Below, one piece after another: positions 16,605 through 24,178 of a stretch of DNA of 47,610 nucleotides. The stretch spans positions 1 through 47,610 of the forward strand of contig CAUEMA010000016.1 in assembly GCA_959018755.1 (NCBI GenBank), given 5' to 3'. Source of the stretch: an uncultured Collinsella sp. GTDB lineage: Bacteria > Actinomycetota > Coriobacteriia > Coriobacteriales > Coriobacteriaceae. The translations under genes and the position numbers were made by a program. Under the pieces are notes generated by a model. That model was not told the DNA's origin and did not search any database. It saw only the letters and a program-made list of their open reading frames with translations. Position 1 is the stretch's first letter, and every line of letters starts with the position of its first letter.

Positions 16605-17324
16605 TTAAAGCTGGCGCAGGCCCTCTTCCAGGCCGGTCTTGCTGTCGGTCTTTTCGTCGCGCATCTTGATGACGCGGGCGGGGACACCGGCCACGACGGC
16701 ACCGGCGGGGACGTCCTCGACGCACACGGCGCCGGCGGCGACGACAGCGCCCTTGCCTACGTGCACGCCCTCCAGGACCACGGCGTTGGCGCCGATCATG
16801 ACATCGTCCTCGATGATGACAGGCGTGGCGCTCGCGGGCTCCACGACGCCTGCCAGCACGGTGCCGGCGCCGATGTGGCAGTTCTTGCCCACGGTGGCGC
16901 GGCCGCCCAGCACGGCGCCCATGTCGATCATGGAGCCTTCGCCAATGACGGAGCCGATGTTGATAATGGCACCCATCATGATGACGGCGCGGTCGCCGAT
17001 CTCGACGCGGTCGCGGATGATCGCGCCCGGCTCGATGCGGGCGTTGATGCCCTTAAGGTCGAGCATGGGGACGGCGGAGTTGCGGCAGTCGTTCTCCACA
17101 TCGTAGTAGTCGATGGAGTCGGCATTGGCATCCAGGATGGCCTTGAGCTCATCCCAGTCACCAAAGACGGTCTTGCCACGACGACCGCCGTAGACGTGTG
17201 CATTGCCCCACTGGACCTTCATGCCCGGCTTCTCGCGCACGTACAGCTTAACGGGCGTCTTTTTGGGCGCGGTGGCGATGTAGTTGATAATCTCTTGTGC
17301 ATCCATCTCGGCTGCGTTACTCAT
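16605..17324 (-). CDS. dapH: Tetrahydrodipicolinate N-acetyltransferase (DapH)
   Basis: This 239-residue enzyme transfers acetyl from acetyl-CoA to tetrahydrodipicolinate in the acetylase branch of lysine/DAP synthesis. The N-terminal helical domain (AQEIINYIATAPKKTPVKLYV) and the left-handed beta-helix hexapeptide repeats (ARIEPGAIIRDRVEIGDRAVI, then GKNCHIGAGTVLAGV) match B. subtilis DapH/YkuQ in order and length. The succinyl-dependent DapD has a different N-terminus. ATG 17324 follows AAAGGAG. It is the last gene of the lysA-dapA-dapB-dapH unit, 39 bases after dapB, and its stop is directly followed by structured element A. Confidence 0.94.
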   Translation of the reverse strand: MSNAAEMDAQEIINYIATAPKKTPVKLYVREKPGMKVQWGNAHVYGGRRGKTVFGDWDELKAILDANADSIDYYDVENDCRNSAVPMLDLKGINARIEPGAIIRDRVEIGDRAVIMMGAIINIGSVIGEGSMIDMGAVLGGRATVGKNCHIGAGTVLAGVVEPASATPVIIEDDVMIGANAVVLEGVHVGKGAVVAAGAVCVEDVPAGAVVAGVPARVIKMRDEKTDSKTGLEEGLRQL

Positions 17325-17363
17325 ATATTGTTTCTCCTTTGCGTGGATACGGTTGATACCTGG

Positions 17364-18104
17364 TTAGGCAAACATGACCTGGTCGAACGTATAGAAGCCG
17401 GGTTCGCGGGTGACGAGCTTCTGCGCGGCTGCCAGGGCGCCGTTGACGAAGATCTGGCGGCTCGTGGCGCGGTGCGTGAGCGTGACCTCCTCGTCCTGGC
17501 CAAAGAAACTTACTTTGTGCACGCCGGCGACGGTGCCGCCGCGCAGCGAGTGCATACCGATCTCCTTGGGGTCACGCGCACCGCACATGCCCTCGCGGCC
17601 ATAGACGGGGTAGTAGCCTGCCTCGGGCTCAGCTTCGACGATGGCGTCGAGCAACAACTTAGCAGTGCCGCTCGGGGCGTCGACCTTTTGGTTATGGTGC
17701 GTCTCGACGATTTCGCAGTCAAAGCCGGGCAGCTCGCGTGTACCCTGTGCCACCAGATGGCGCAGGACTGCGATACCGATGGAGTAATTGCCGGAGTGCA
17801 TGACGCGGGCGTTCCGACCCAGCTCGCGCAGGCGATCCATCTGCTCGGGCGTATAGCCCGTGGTGCCCGAGACCAACGCCGCGCCCGTGCGCCCGACATA
17901 GGCGACGACGGCATCGAAGGTCACGACGTTCGAGAAGTCGATGATGACGTCGGCTGCCGGGGCGTTCTCGAGCTCGGACAAGTCGAAGCCGATCTGGGCG
18001 ACGATGTCGAAAACGGGCTGACCGGCGGCGTCGACAATGCCCTCGGCGGTAGTGCGGATGAGCGAGCCCATGCGGCCCGTTCCCATAATGACGGTCTTAA
18101 TCAA
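17364..18104 (-). CDS. dapB: 4-hydroxy-tetrahydrodipicolinate reductase
   Basis: A 246-residue NAD(P)H-dependent reductase. It has the Rossmann motif VIMGTGRMGSLI at the N-terminus, VIIDFSNVV, GTTGYTPEQ, the active-site NYSIGIAVL, ETHHNQKVDAPSGTAKLL holding the catalytic His-His and Lys, and FFGQDEEVTLTHRA. It reduces the DapA product to tetrahydrodipicolinate, the DapH substrate. The ATG at 18104 overlaps the end of the dapA coding sequence by eight bases, so translation is probably coupled. Confidence 0.95.
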   Translation of the reverse strand: MIKTVIMGTGRMGSLIRTTAEGIVDAAGQPVFDIVAQIGFDLSELENAPAADVIIDFSNVVTFDAVVAYVGRTGAALVSGTTGYTPEQMDRLRELGRNARVMHSGNYSIGIAVLRHLVAQGTRELPGFDCEIVETHHNQKVDAPSGTAKLLLDAIVEAEPEAGYYPVYGREGMCGARDPKEIGMHSLRGGTVAGVHKVSFFGQDEEVTLTHRATSRQIFVNGALAAAQKLVTREPGFYTFDQVMFA

Positions 18105-18987
18105 GCAGACCAGCTCCCTTCAGAGCATCGGTAAGTGCGGCGCGCGTGTCGTCTGTCATGGGGCACAGCGGCATGCGGTAGTTTGCCTCGATCATACCCA
18201 TCTGAGCGAGTGCTTCCTTGACGGGGATGGGGTTGACCTCGCTAAAGAGGGCATTGATGAGCGGCTGGCCGGCAATCTGGATATCGCGGGCACGCGCCAC
18301 GTCACCGTCCAGATAGGCGCGGCACATGTCATGCACAAGCTGCGGCTGAACGCCGGCCCACACGCTGATGGTGCCCGAGGCGCCCAGGCTCATGAGCGGT
18401 ACGGTAAGGGCATCCTCACCCGAGTACATGCGGAAGTCGTCGGACAGCAGATGAGCGATCTTGGCCGCGTAGGCGACGTTGCCCGAGGCTTCCTTAATAC
18501 CCATGATGTTGGGGTGTGCGGCCAGGCGCTCCACATTGCGCTCGCTGATGCCGCAGCCGCAGCGGCCGGGAATGTTGTACAGGATGCAGGGGATGTCCAC
18601 GGCATCGGCGACGGTCTTAAAGTGCTGGTAGATGCCCTCTTCGTTAGACTTGTTGTAGTAGGGGGTAATGAGCAGCAGACCATCGGCGCCCAAGCCCTGA
18701 TAGGTGAGCGACTTGGTGAGCATGGTCTGCGTGGAGTTAGAGCCCGAACCGGCAATAACGGGGACGCGGCCCGCAACCTGCTTGACCACGGCGGCGACAA
18801 CGGAGTTGTCCTCGTCGTCGGTCATCGTGGCGCTCTCGCCGGTGGTGCCCAGGGTGAGGATGGCGTCGGTGCCGTTTTGCAGGTGGAAATCGATAAGGCG
18901 CCCGAGTGCGTCAAAGTCGACACTGCCGTCCTTTTTAAACGGCGTAACAAGGGCGACGATTGAGCCCTCGAGGCTGCGGATATCCAT
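18097..18987 (-). CDS. dapA: 4-hydroxy-tetrahydrodipicolinate synthase (DapA), internal start within the lysA frame
   Basis: This is a 296-residue TIM-barrel lyase condensing pyruvate with aspartate semialdehyde. Motifs are SIVALVTPF at the N-terminus, LGTTGESATM, LYNIPGRCGCG (catalytic Tyr) and GIKEASGN (Schiff-base Lys). The length is exactly that of free-standing DapA. AAAGGAG at 18994-19000 lies six bases before ATG 18987, a near-ideal initiation site, although the upstream lysA frame reads through into it without a stop. Independent initiation is therefore likely, with or without the fusion. It overlaps dapB by eight bases. Confidence 0.88.
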   Translation of the reverse strand: MDIRSLEGSIVALVTPFKKDGSVDFDALGRLIDFHLQNGTDAILTLGTTGESATMTDDEDNSVVAAVVKQVAGRVPVIAGSGSNSTQTMLTKSLTYQGLGADGLLLITPYYNKSNEEGIYQHFKTVADAVDIPCILYNIPGRCGCGISERNVERLAAHPNIMGIKEASGNVAYAAKIAHLLSDDFRMYSGEDALTVPLMSLGASGTISVWAGVQPQLVHDMCRAYLDGDVARARDIQIAGQPLINALFSEVNPIPVKEALAQMGMIEANYRMPLCPMTDDTRAALTDALKGAGLLD

Positions 18988-20406
18988 ATTCTTCTCCTTT
19001 GCTTCCGCGATCTGGATGCGCTTATTCCATTGGGCGGCGACTGCCAGGCGCTCGTCCTGAGCGCGACGACGGGCGCTTTCGGCGCGCGATTTGGCCAGCA
19101 GCTCACGGCCGCACGGCAGCACGTCGAGCGTGGCAAAATAGTCGCCCGGGCGCTCGGCGCGGCGTATGAGGTCGGCCGCGCCGTCGGGGCGCAGCAGGAC
19201 CTCGGCGGAGCGCAGACGGCCGTTGTAGTTGTAGCCCATGGAGTAGCCATGCGCGCCGGTATCGTGGATCACAAGCAGGTCGCCCATGTCGATATGCGGT
19301 AACTCGCGATCGATGGCGAACTTGTCGTTGTTCTCGCACAGATTGCCCGTAATGTCGTACGTGTTTGTGACAGGCGCCGCGGTCTTGTCGGCGCCACCCG
19401 GCTGGCCCATCACCGTAATGTGGTGGTAGGCGCCATACATGGCAGGGCGGATCAGATCGACGGCGCTTGCGTCGATACCGATATAGTCTTTGTAGATCTG
19501 CTTCTCGTGGATGGCCTTGGTGATCAGGCAGCCGTAGGGGCCCATCATAAAGCGGCCCATCTCGGTGCAGATGGCTACATCGCCCATGCCGGCAGGAACC
19601 AGGATCTCGTCGTAGGCCGCGTGCACCCCCTCGCCGATGGCGTGAATGTCGTTGGCCTGCTGCTCGGGCAGGTAGGGGATGCCGACGCCGCCGGACAGAT
19701 TGATGAAGGCGACATGTGCGCCGGTCTCGCGCTCCAGGCGCACGGCAAGCCCAAAGAGGATGCGCGCGAGCTTGGGGTAGTAGTCGTTGGTGACGGTGTT
19801 GCTGGCAAGGAATGCGTGGATGCCAAAGTTTTCGGCGCCCTTGGCCTTGAGTGTGCGGAACGCCTCGAAGAGCTGCTCTGTGGTCATGCCGTACTTGGAG
19901 TCGCCGGGGTTATCCATGATGCCGTTGGAGAGCTGAAACAGGCCGCCCGGATTAAAGCGGCAGCTGACCGTCTTGGGGACGGGGCCTGCGACGCGCTCAA
20001 AGAACTCGATGTGGCTGATGTCGTCGAAGTTGACGATGGCGCCCAGCTTGTCGGCGAGCTCAAAGTCCGCTGCCGGCGTGTCGTTGGACGAGAACATGAT
20101 GTCGTGTCCCGTGATACCCAGCGAACGGGCGATCATGAGCTCGGTATAGCTCGAGCAATCGCAGCCGCAGCCGTATTCGTTGAGAATGGAGATGAGCGCC
20201 GGGTTGGGATTGGCCTTGACGGCAAAGTATTCCTTAAAGCCCGGGTTCCATGTGAAGGCGTCGCGCACCTCTTGCATGTTGCGGCGGATGCCCGCCTCGT
20301 CGTATAGATGAAACGGCGTGGGGAACTGCTCGACGATATGCTCGAGCGTCTCCTTATCCACAAACGGCTGCTTGGCCGCATACGCTTCATTGGGGGTCAA
20401 TGCCAT
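18097..20406 (-). CDS. lysA: Fused diaminopimelate decarboxylase - dihydrodipicolinate synthase (LysA-DapA) reading frame
   Basis: One 769-residue frame without a stop joins two enzymes from opposite ends of the lysine pathway. Residues 1-435 are a fold-type III PLP decarboxylase like LysA: YFAVKANPNPA (Schiff-base Lys), CDCSSYTELM, INLSGGVGIPY, ICTEMGRFM and HDTGAHGYSMGYNYNG. A charged linker of about 35 residues (SARRRAQDERLAVAAQWNKR) leads to a complete DapA from residue 474. DapA has its own ATG and ribosome-binding site (see 18097-18987), so cells may make a fusion, two separate proteins, or both. The gene follows a lysine riboswitch and heads the operon. ATG 20406 has GAGG ten bases upstream. 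Confidence 0.88.
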   Translation of the reverse strand: MALTPNEAYAAKQPFVDKETLEHIVEQFPTPFHLYDEAGIRRNMQEVRDAFTWNPGFKEYFAVKANPNPALISILNEYGCGCDCSSYTELMIARSLGITGHDIMFSSNDTPAADFELADKLGAIVNFDDISHIEFFERVAGPVPKTVSCRFNPGGLFQLSNGIMDNPGDSKYGMTTEQLFEAFRTLKAKGAENFGIHAFLASNTVTNDYYPKLARILFGLAVRLERETGAHVAFINLSGGVGIPYLPEQQANDIHAIGEGVHAAYDEILVPAGMGDVAICTEMGRFMMGPYGCLITKAIHEKQIYKDYIGIDASAVDLIRPAMYGAYHHITVMGQPGGADKTAAPVTNTYDITGNLCENNDKFAIDRELPHIDMGDLLVIHDTGAHGYSMGYNYNGRLRSAEVLLRPDGAADLIRRAERPGDYFATLDVLPCGRELLAKSRAESARRRAQDERLAVAAQWNKRIQIAEAKEKNMDIRSLEGSIVALVTPFKKDGSVDFDALGRLIDFHLQNGTDAILTLGTTGESATMTDDEDNSVVAAVVKQVAGRVPVIAGSGSNSTQTMLTKSLTYQGLGADGLLLITPYYNKSNEEGIYQHFKTVADAVDIPCILYNIPGRCGCGISERNVERLAAHPNIMGIKEASGNVAYAAKIAHLLSDDFRMYSGEDALTVPLMSLGASGTISVWAGVQPQLVHDMCRAYLDGDVARARDIQIAGQPLINALFSEVNPIPVKEALAQMGMIEANYRMPLCPMTDDTRAALTDALKGAGLLD

Positions 20407-20500
20407 GTCCCGTAAACCTCGCTATCCAGACGGCGCCATCTGCGCATCGAATCCGCATAGCGTGGACCCCATGTCCGGATAGCGCTCCCGCATTGCTGCG
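20407..20500 (-). promoter_or_regulatory. Expression platform between lysine riboswitch and lysA
   Basis: On the minus strand, a CCGCA-GCAA-TGCGG hairpin (20488-20501) follows the aptamer. Then an 8-bp inverted repeat (20420-20427 with 20477-20484) has its 3' arm touching the GAGG ribosome-binding site at 20417-20420. No T tract is present, so control is more likely at translation initiation than at termination. Confidence 0.55.
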
Positions 20501-20634
20501 GACAGTCCTGTGGGTGTTTCCCGCAGGCCCACCAGGTTGTTCGTGCCCGAAAAGCCCAGTTCGGCGGGTTTCGCCTCCCCACGGGGTCAAAGCCTGCCGG
20601 CTCGCCCGCGGTTCTTCGTGCCCGCGCCTCTATC
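20501..20634 (-). promoter_or_regulatory. Lysine riboswitch (L box)
   Basis: Read on the minus strand, the region upstream of lysA has landmarks of the lysine aptamer in order: GATAGAGGCGCG, AAGAAC, a GGGGAG followed by CGCCGAA, CTGG, and a closing GGACTGTC. GATAG pairs with CTGTC as P1. Its position before a lysA-dapA-dapB-dapH operon is what the family predicts: lysine binding would switch off lysine synthesis. The assignment rests on motif recognition by eye. Confidence 0.85.
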
Positions 20635-20681
20635 AAGTGGTAACGACCCTACCACGTTGCACTTTAGCAAACAAGAGTATT

Positions 20682-20709
20682 CGTATATAACGTTTAAAAA
20701 ATGCAGCAA
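20682..20709 (-). promoter_or_regulatory. Candidate promoter of the lysine operon
   Basis: On the minus strand TTGCTG and TATACG are 16 bases apart in an A+T-rich patch, placing the start point about 40 bases before the aptamer. The divergent deacetylase gene presumably uses the same patch. Confidence 0.4.
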
Positions 20710-20784
20710 TATGCTGGAAACATGTGTGCCACAATCCTGTATCACAATAAGTTGCAACAGATATGCCTCACGAAGGGATCTTCT

Positions 20785-21972
20785 ATGACCGAGCTCCAAG
20801 AACTCCGTCGCTATCGCCGCGATCTCCATCGCATTCCGGAGCTCGATTTCGATCTTCCGCAAACCATTGCCTATATCGAGGGCGTGCTGGCACCGCTCGC
20901 TTGCGAGGTGACCCATCCGTGCCCCAGCTGCGTCTGCGCTTTCTTTGATGTTGGCGTTGGTGCCGCGCATGCCACGGCGATTCGCGCCGATATGGACGCG
21001 TTGTCCATTGTCGAGGCAACAGGGGCAGCGTTCGCCTCGACAAATCCCGACAAGATGCACGCTTGCGGACATGACGGACACATGGCTATGGCACTTGCCG
21101 CCGCGACGTATGTCGACCGTACGATTCGTGAACAGCCGGGCGTCATGAGGCGAAACGTGCTCTTTGTGTTCCAGCCGGCCGAGGAAACGACCGGTGGTGC
21201 CAAGATGGTATGCGAGAGCGGCGTGTTCGAATGCTACGGGGTCGACCGCATTTTTGGCTTTCACGTGTGGCCCGATCTGCCTGCCGGCACGTTGGCGAGC
21301 TGTTCCGGCCCGCTGCTGGCGCGTTCGAGCGAAACGCATATCCATATTCACGGTACGAGCATCCATATTGCTAAGACTTATGGCGTGCCGGTTGAGGAGT
21401 CGCACGATGCCGCGTTGGCGGCAGCGAAGTTTTTGGTTGCCGAGCGCGGGCTGATGGACGAGCTGGGCACCGACGAGCCCTGTATCGGCAAGTTTGGTCT
21501 GCTGCAGGCCGGTACCGTCTGCAACGCGGTGGCGGGGGAGGCCCATGTTGCCGGCAGCCTGCGTGTGTTTACGGACGACATGTTCGACCGTGCGCGTGAG
21601 GGCGTGCGCCGCGTGCTTGATGAGGCATGCGCCGCAACGGGCTGCACATATGACCTCGATTTTGCCGAGGGCTATCCGCCGGTCGATAACGATCCCGAGC
21701 TATTTGCCAATGTCGCGCCTGCCTTGCCCGAGCTGCAGCTCGTGGATGAGCCTTTGCTGATTGCCGAGGACTTCGCCTTTTACCAGCGCCATCTGCCGGG
21801 CGTGTTCTTCTTGCTGGGCACGGGCGTTCCTGTCAGTCAGGATAATCCGAGCGACGCCGAGGGCTGCCCCGCCTATTCCACGAGTGCCCTGCATACTGAT
21901 ACCATGCTCTTTGACGAGGAAATCCTGCTCAAAGGCCTCGATGTCTACAAACGATTACTTTTGCTTGGTTAA
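20785..21972 (+). CDS. M20 family amidohydrolase, probable N-acetyl-LL-diaminopimelate deacetylase
   Basis: A 395-residue M20D peptidase-like enzyme. RRDLHRIPELDFDLPQT opens the fold. AIRADMDAL, HACGHDGHMAMAL and VFQPAEETTGGAKMV carry the metal ligands (including the Cys of the carboxypeptidase subgroup), and EDFAFYQRHLPGVFFLLG lies near the end. Such enzymes remove N-acyl groups from amino acids. Because the gene diverges from an operon encoding DapH, N-acetyl-DAP deacetylase (like B. subtilis YkuR) is the best reading; other N-acyl amino acids are possible. ATG 20785 is preceded by GAAGGGA. The longer frame from 20701 lacks a ribosome-binding site. Confidence 0.85.
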   Translation: MTELQELRRYRRDLHRIPELDFDLPQTIAYIEGVLAPLACEVTHPCPSCVCAFFDVGVGAAHATAIRADMDALSIVEATGAAFASTNPDKMHACGHDGHMAMALAAATYVDRTIREQPGVMRRNVLFVFQPAEETTGGAKMVCESGVFECYGVDRIFGFHVWPDLPAGTLASCSGPLLARSSETHIHIHGTSIHIAKTYGVPVEESHDAALAAAKFLVAERGLMDELGTDEPCIGKFGLLQAGTVCNAVAGEAHVAGSLRVFTDDMFDRAREGVRRVLDEACAATGCTYDLDFAEGYPPVDNDPELFANVAPALPELQLVDEPLLIAEDFAFYQRHLPGVFFLLGTGVPVSQDNPSDAEGCPAYSTSALHTDTMLFDEEILLKGLDVYKRLLLLG

Positions 21973-21984
21973 TTGACGTGGACG

Positions 21985-22021
21985 TTTGTTCTCGAAAATA
22001 CGAACAAATGTACGCTATAAT
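21985..22021 (+). promoter_or_regulatory. Promoter and probable operator of higBA
   Basis: TTTGTTC (21985-21991) and GAACAAA (22002-22008) form a perfect inverted repeat ten bases apart, just upstream of a consensus TATAAT at 22016-22021. Such a repeat fits autoregulation by the antitoxin. No good -35 is seen. Confidence 0.55.
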
Positions 22022-22072
22022 AGGGATGTAACTCTATAGAAACGCTTGACGTTATTAACGTAAGGCGATACT

Positions 22073-22354
22073 ATGATTGCATCATATAAAGATGAAGACA
22101 CTGAACGCTTTGCAATGGGTGTGCGGATTAGGAAGTTCATTCCTTTTGAGCGGGTCGCCTTGAGGAAGATTCGCCAACTGCAGATCTGCGCTTCGCTTGA
22201 TGATCTTCGCGTTCCGCCAGGCAATCGTCTTGAAGCGTTGAAGGGCGATCGCGCCGGTCAATATAGTATCCGTGTCAATGAGCGCTATCGGGTCTGTTTT
22301 GAGTGGAGACAGGGGATGGCTTGGAATGCTGAAATCGTCGATTATCACAAGTGA
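22073..22354 (+). CDS. higB: HigB-like toxin (RelE/ParE superfamily)
   Basis: The 93-residue protein fits HigB toxins, ribosome-dependent mRNA interferases. Typical parts are FERVALRKIRQLQIC, LDDLRVPPGNRLEALKGDR, GQYSIRVNERYRVCFEW and a final AEIVDYHK, ending with the His-Lys common in this group. The order toxin then antitoxin, with overlapping reading frames, is the hig arrangement. Base composition is more A+T-rich than the neighbours, consistent with acquisition by transfer. ATG 22073 has only a modest AAGGCG upstream. Confidence 0.9.
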   Translation: MIASYKDEDTERFAMGVRIRKFIPFERVALRKIRQLQICASLDDLRVPPGNRLEALKGDRAGQYSIRVNERYRVCFEWRQGMAWNAEIVDYHK

Positions 22355-22667
22355 CAAAACTGATGCTGGCTTGTTGTCGCCGGTGGCCCCCGGCGAGCTT
22401 CTCAAAGAGGAATTTCTTGTCCCTATGGGTATTTCTCAATATCGCCTTGCTAAGGAGACCGGGATTCCGGCTCAGCGTATTGGGCAGATTATTTTGGGAA
22501 GGCGTCGTGTTACGGCTGACACCGATCTTCGTCTTTGCCGCTACTTTGGCCTGACGGATGGCTATTGGCTTCGAGCCCAGATCGCGTTTGACCTCGAGGC
22601 AGAGAAGAGGCGCATCGAACCGGAACTGGATAAGATCGTTCCCGTTCAGCAGGTCGTTGCGTTGTAG
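22326..22667 (+). CDS. higA: HigA-family antitoxin (XRE-type HTH)
   Basis: A 113-residue antitoxin. LSPVAPGELLKEEFLVPMGISQYRLAKETGIPAQRIGQIILGRRRVTADTDL is the VapI/HigA-type helix-turn-helix, where HigA typically begins with a P-G-E-x-L-x-E-F-L motif. It neutralises HigB and represses the operon. ATG 22326 overlaps higB by 29 bases and has AGGGGA nine bases upstream. The frame extends back to 22272, but the first 18 residues then lack similarity to the family. Confidence 0.9.
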   Translation: MLKSSIITSDKTDAGLLSPVAPGELLKEEFLVPMGISQYRLAKETGIPAQRIGQIILGRRRVTADTDLRLCRYFGLTDGYWLRAQIAFDLEAEKRRIEPELDKIVPVQQVVAL

Positions 22668-22696
22668 CGCTCAAAGATGTTGAGGTTGGAGTGACG

Positions 22697-23020
22697 ATGA
22701 AACGACGCCGACAGTCTGTCGTATATAGTCCTGGTGGGTGCGGATGCGGCTTGCTGCTGCTCCCGGTTATTGCTGTGAGCATTGGCGTGATGTTTGCGCT
22801 TGCCGGACTGGCGGCAGCGGCACTTGTGCTGTTGATTGTGGCCATTGGCGTGACGATTTGGCTCTGCCGCAATCGCGAGCAACGCCGTGCCGACGGTAAC
22901 ACCAATGTCGGATGGGTCTTCTTTCTGATCATTGCGTACCTGCTGAGTGTCAGCTACCTGGTGTTCTTTGTCCTGTTGATGATCAGCGCCTTTACCGGGG
23001 AATCCGTCACGGTGGGTTGA
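22697..23020 (+). CDS. Small membrane protein, unknown function
   Basis: I do not recognise this 107-residue protein. A short basic start (KRRRQSVVYS) is followed by a Gly/Cys patch (GGCGCGLLLLP), a long hydrophobic hairpin of about residues 18-52, a charged loop RNREQRRADG, and a third hydrophobic segment at about 70-97. It is probably an inner-membrane protein with two or three spans. GGAG at 22688-22691 supports ATG 22697. It follows higA by 29 bases and could be co-transcribed with it. Confidence 0.6.
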   Translation: MKRRRQSVVYSPGGCGCGLLLLPVIAVSIGVMFALAGLAAAALVLLIVAIGVTIWLCRNREQRRADGNTNVGWVFFLIIAYLLSVSYLVFFVLLMISAFTGESVTVG

Positions 23021-23127
23021 TGCGCTGCCAGCAGACGGTCGCGCAAAGTGCGTTTGCTCGGCGTTTGGATAACTGCGTTGGCCGTTTGCCGCGGTCTTAG
23101 CTCTCAGCTAATGAATTCAAGTTTAAC

Positions 23128-23177
23128 CCTTCCTACGATGTGCTGTGTGCCGGCGCGGTGGCCGGATCGTAGGAAGG
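23128..23177 (+). promoter_or_regulatory. RNA hairpin covering the ribosome-binding site of the FxLYD gene
   Basis: CCTTCCTACGAT (23128-23139) pairs perfectly with ATCGTAGGAAGG (23166-23177), whose AGGAAGG is the Shine-Dalgarno sequence of the gene starting at 23185. An inner hairpin CCGGC/GCCGG (23150-23154 with 23161-23165) stacks on it. If formed in mRNA it would block initiation. The trigger is unknown. Confidence 0.55.
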
Positions 23178-23184
23178 ATGCATA

Positions 23185-23628
23185 ATGGCAAAAGAGGGAA
23201 AGAAGTCGATTGGCAAGATTGTCCTAGGCGTCATCGTGGTGCTGGTTATTGCCGGTGCCGTGGGCTCTATGGGCGGCAACTCAACCGATTCGTCTGCGAA
23301 CGATTCGGCAAAACCTGCCGAGACGACACAGCAGGCTGAGGAGCAAAAAGAACCGCAAGAACCGTATACCATTGCTGACGAGGCTGAAGACGCCTCCAAT
23401 CAGTTTGCCTATAAGATCACGGGTACGCTGACCAATAACACAGACAAGGAAAAGAGCTACATTCAGATTGAGTATGTTCTGTATGATGCTGATGGCAACC
23501 AGGTTGGAACGGCTCTTGCAAACACCAATCATCTGAAGGCGGGCGGCTCCTGGAAGTTCGAGGCGCTGGGCACGGTGTCTCCCGATCAGGTCGCCAGTTG
23601 GGAACGCTCGGACGTGAGCGGTTTCTAG
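23185..23628 (+). CDS. Membrane-anchored FxLYD-domain protein
   Basis: A 147-residue protein. The N-terminus has a Lys-rich start and one membrane segment (IVLGVIVVLVIAGAVGSMGG, about residues 12-31), acting as an uncleaved anchor. A Ser/Asp/Glu/Gln-rich spacer to about residue 65 leads to a beta-sandwich FxLYD-type domain (FAYKITGTLTNNTDKEKSY, then YVLYDADGNQVGTA and LKAGGSWKFEA). Such domains occur in extracytoplasmic proteins of Gram-positive bacteria, with unclear ligands. The ribosome-binding site lies in the stem of a stable hairpin. Confidence 0.78.
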   Translation: MAKEGKKSIGKIVLGVIVVLVIAGAVGSMGGNSTDSSANDSAKPAETTQQAEEQKEPQEPYTIADEAEDASNQFAYKITGTLTNNTDKEKSYIQIEYVLYDADGNQVGTALANTNHLKAGGSWKFEALGTVSPDQVASWERSDVSGF

Positions 23629-23660
23629 CATGTTGCATGCACTGGGGGAGGTGAGGCCGT

Positions 23661-24083
23661 ATGCCCGATAAAAAGCTGACTGAGGAGCTGCTCAATGAGC
23701 TTCTCGATGCGCCAAGCATTGATGATTATATCAAAGAGCACGACTTTGCCGCCCCGTCGCTTTCGGAGTATCTGAAACAGCTTTTGGAAGAAAAGGGGCT
23801 GGAGCGTTCGCGAGTGGTGCGCATGGCCGACCTCAACGAGACGTTTGGGTATCAGATCTTTACCGGTGCGCGGCATCCGAGCCGCAATAAGGTGCTGCAG
23901 ATTGCATTTGCCATGGCGCTGACACTCAAGGAGGCCAACCGCGCCTTGACGGCGGCAGGCGCCAATATCCTCAACTGCAAGGACCGCCGTGACGCCATCA
24001 TCATTTTCTGTATCGATCGTGGCTGCAGCCTGCAAAAGGTGAACGAGGAGCTGTATCGCTTTGGCGAGGAGACGGTGAGCTAA
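23661..24083 (+). CDS. Helix-turn-helix (XRE-like) domain protein
   Basis: The 140-residue protein has an acidic helical N-terminus (LTEELLNELLDAPSIDDYI). A Cro/CI-like helix-turn-helix follows at about 45-85 (LERSRVVRMADLNETFGYQIFTGARHPSRNKVLQIAFAM), and the C-terminal helical tail is LQKVNEELYRFGEE. The QIFTGARHPSR recognition segment is typical of small regulators found next to Ser/Thr kinases in Coriobacteria and Clostridia (recalled association). It precedes a kinase gene here, suggesting a regulator-kinase pair. GGGGGAGG upstream supports ATG 23661. Confidence 0.75.
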   Translation: MPDKKLTEELLNELLDAPSIDDYIKEHDFAAPSLSEYLKQLLEEKGLERSRVVRMADLNETFGYQIFTGARHPSRNKVLQIAFAMALTLKEANRALTAAGANILNCKDRRDAIIIFCIDRGCSLQKVNEELYRFGEETVS

Positions 24084-24127
24084 CGGTTAGCTGCCGGCGG
24101 AGGCGCCGTTCACGACATTTTGAACGT

Positions 24128-24163
24128 GCAGGGCACGGGCGTCATGGTGCGTCCGTGCCCTGC
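24128..24163 (+). promoter_or_regulatory. Perfect inverted repeat between the HTH and kinase genes
   Basis: GCAGGGCACGG (24128-24138) pairs with CCGTGCCCTGC (24153-24163), 14 bases apart. No T run follows. It ends seven bases before the first kinase ATG, so it could be a terminator, an operator for the HTH protein, or a translational hairpin. Confidence 0.5.
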
Positions 24164-24178
24164 GTTATTATGGACGCT

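Noticed and set aside
16761..18134. 457-codon plus-strand frame across dapH and dapB
   Set aside because: It covers two well-identified genes on the other strand. Its composition (Asp/Gly/Val/His-rich) and lack of any domain mark it as a shadow.
20640..20700. T-box leader upstream of lysA
   Set aside because: A GTGGTA...TACCAC hairpin is present, but the T-box TGGNACCGCG sequence and a terminator/antiterminator are missing, and the lysine aptamer explains the region.
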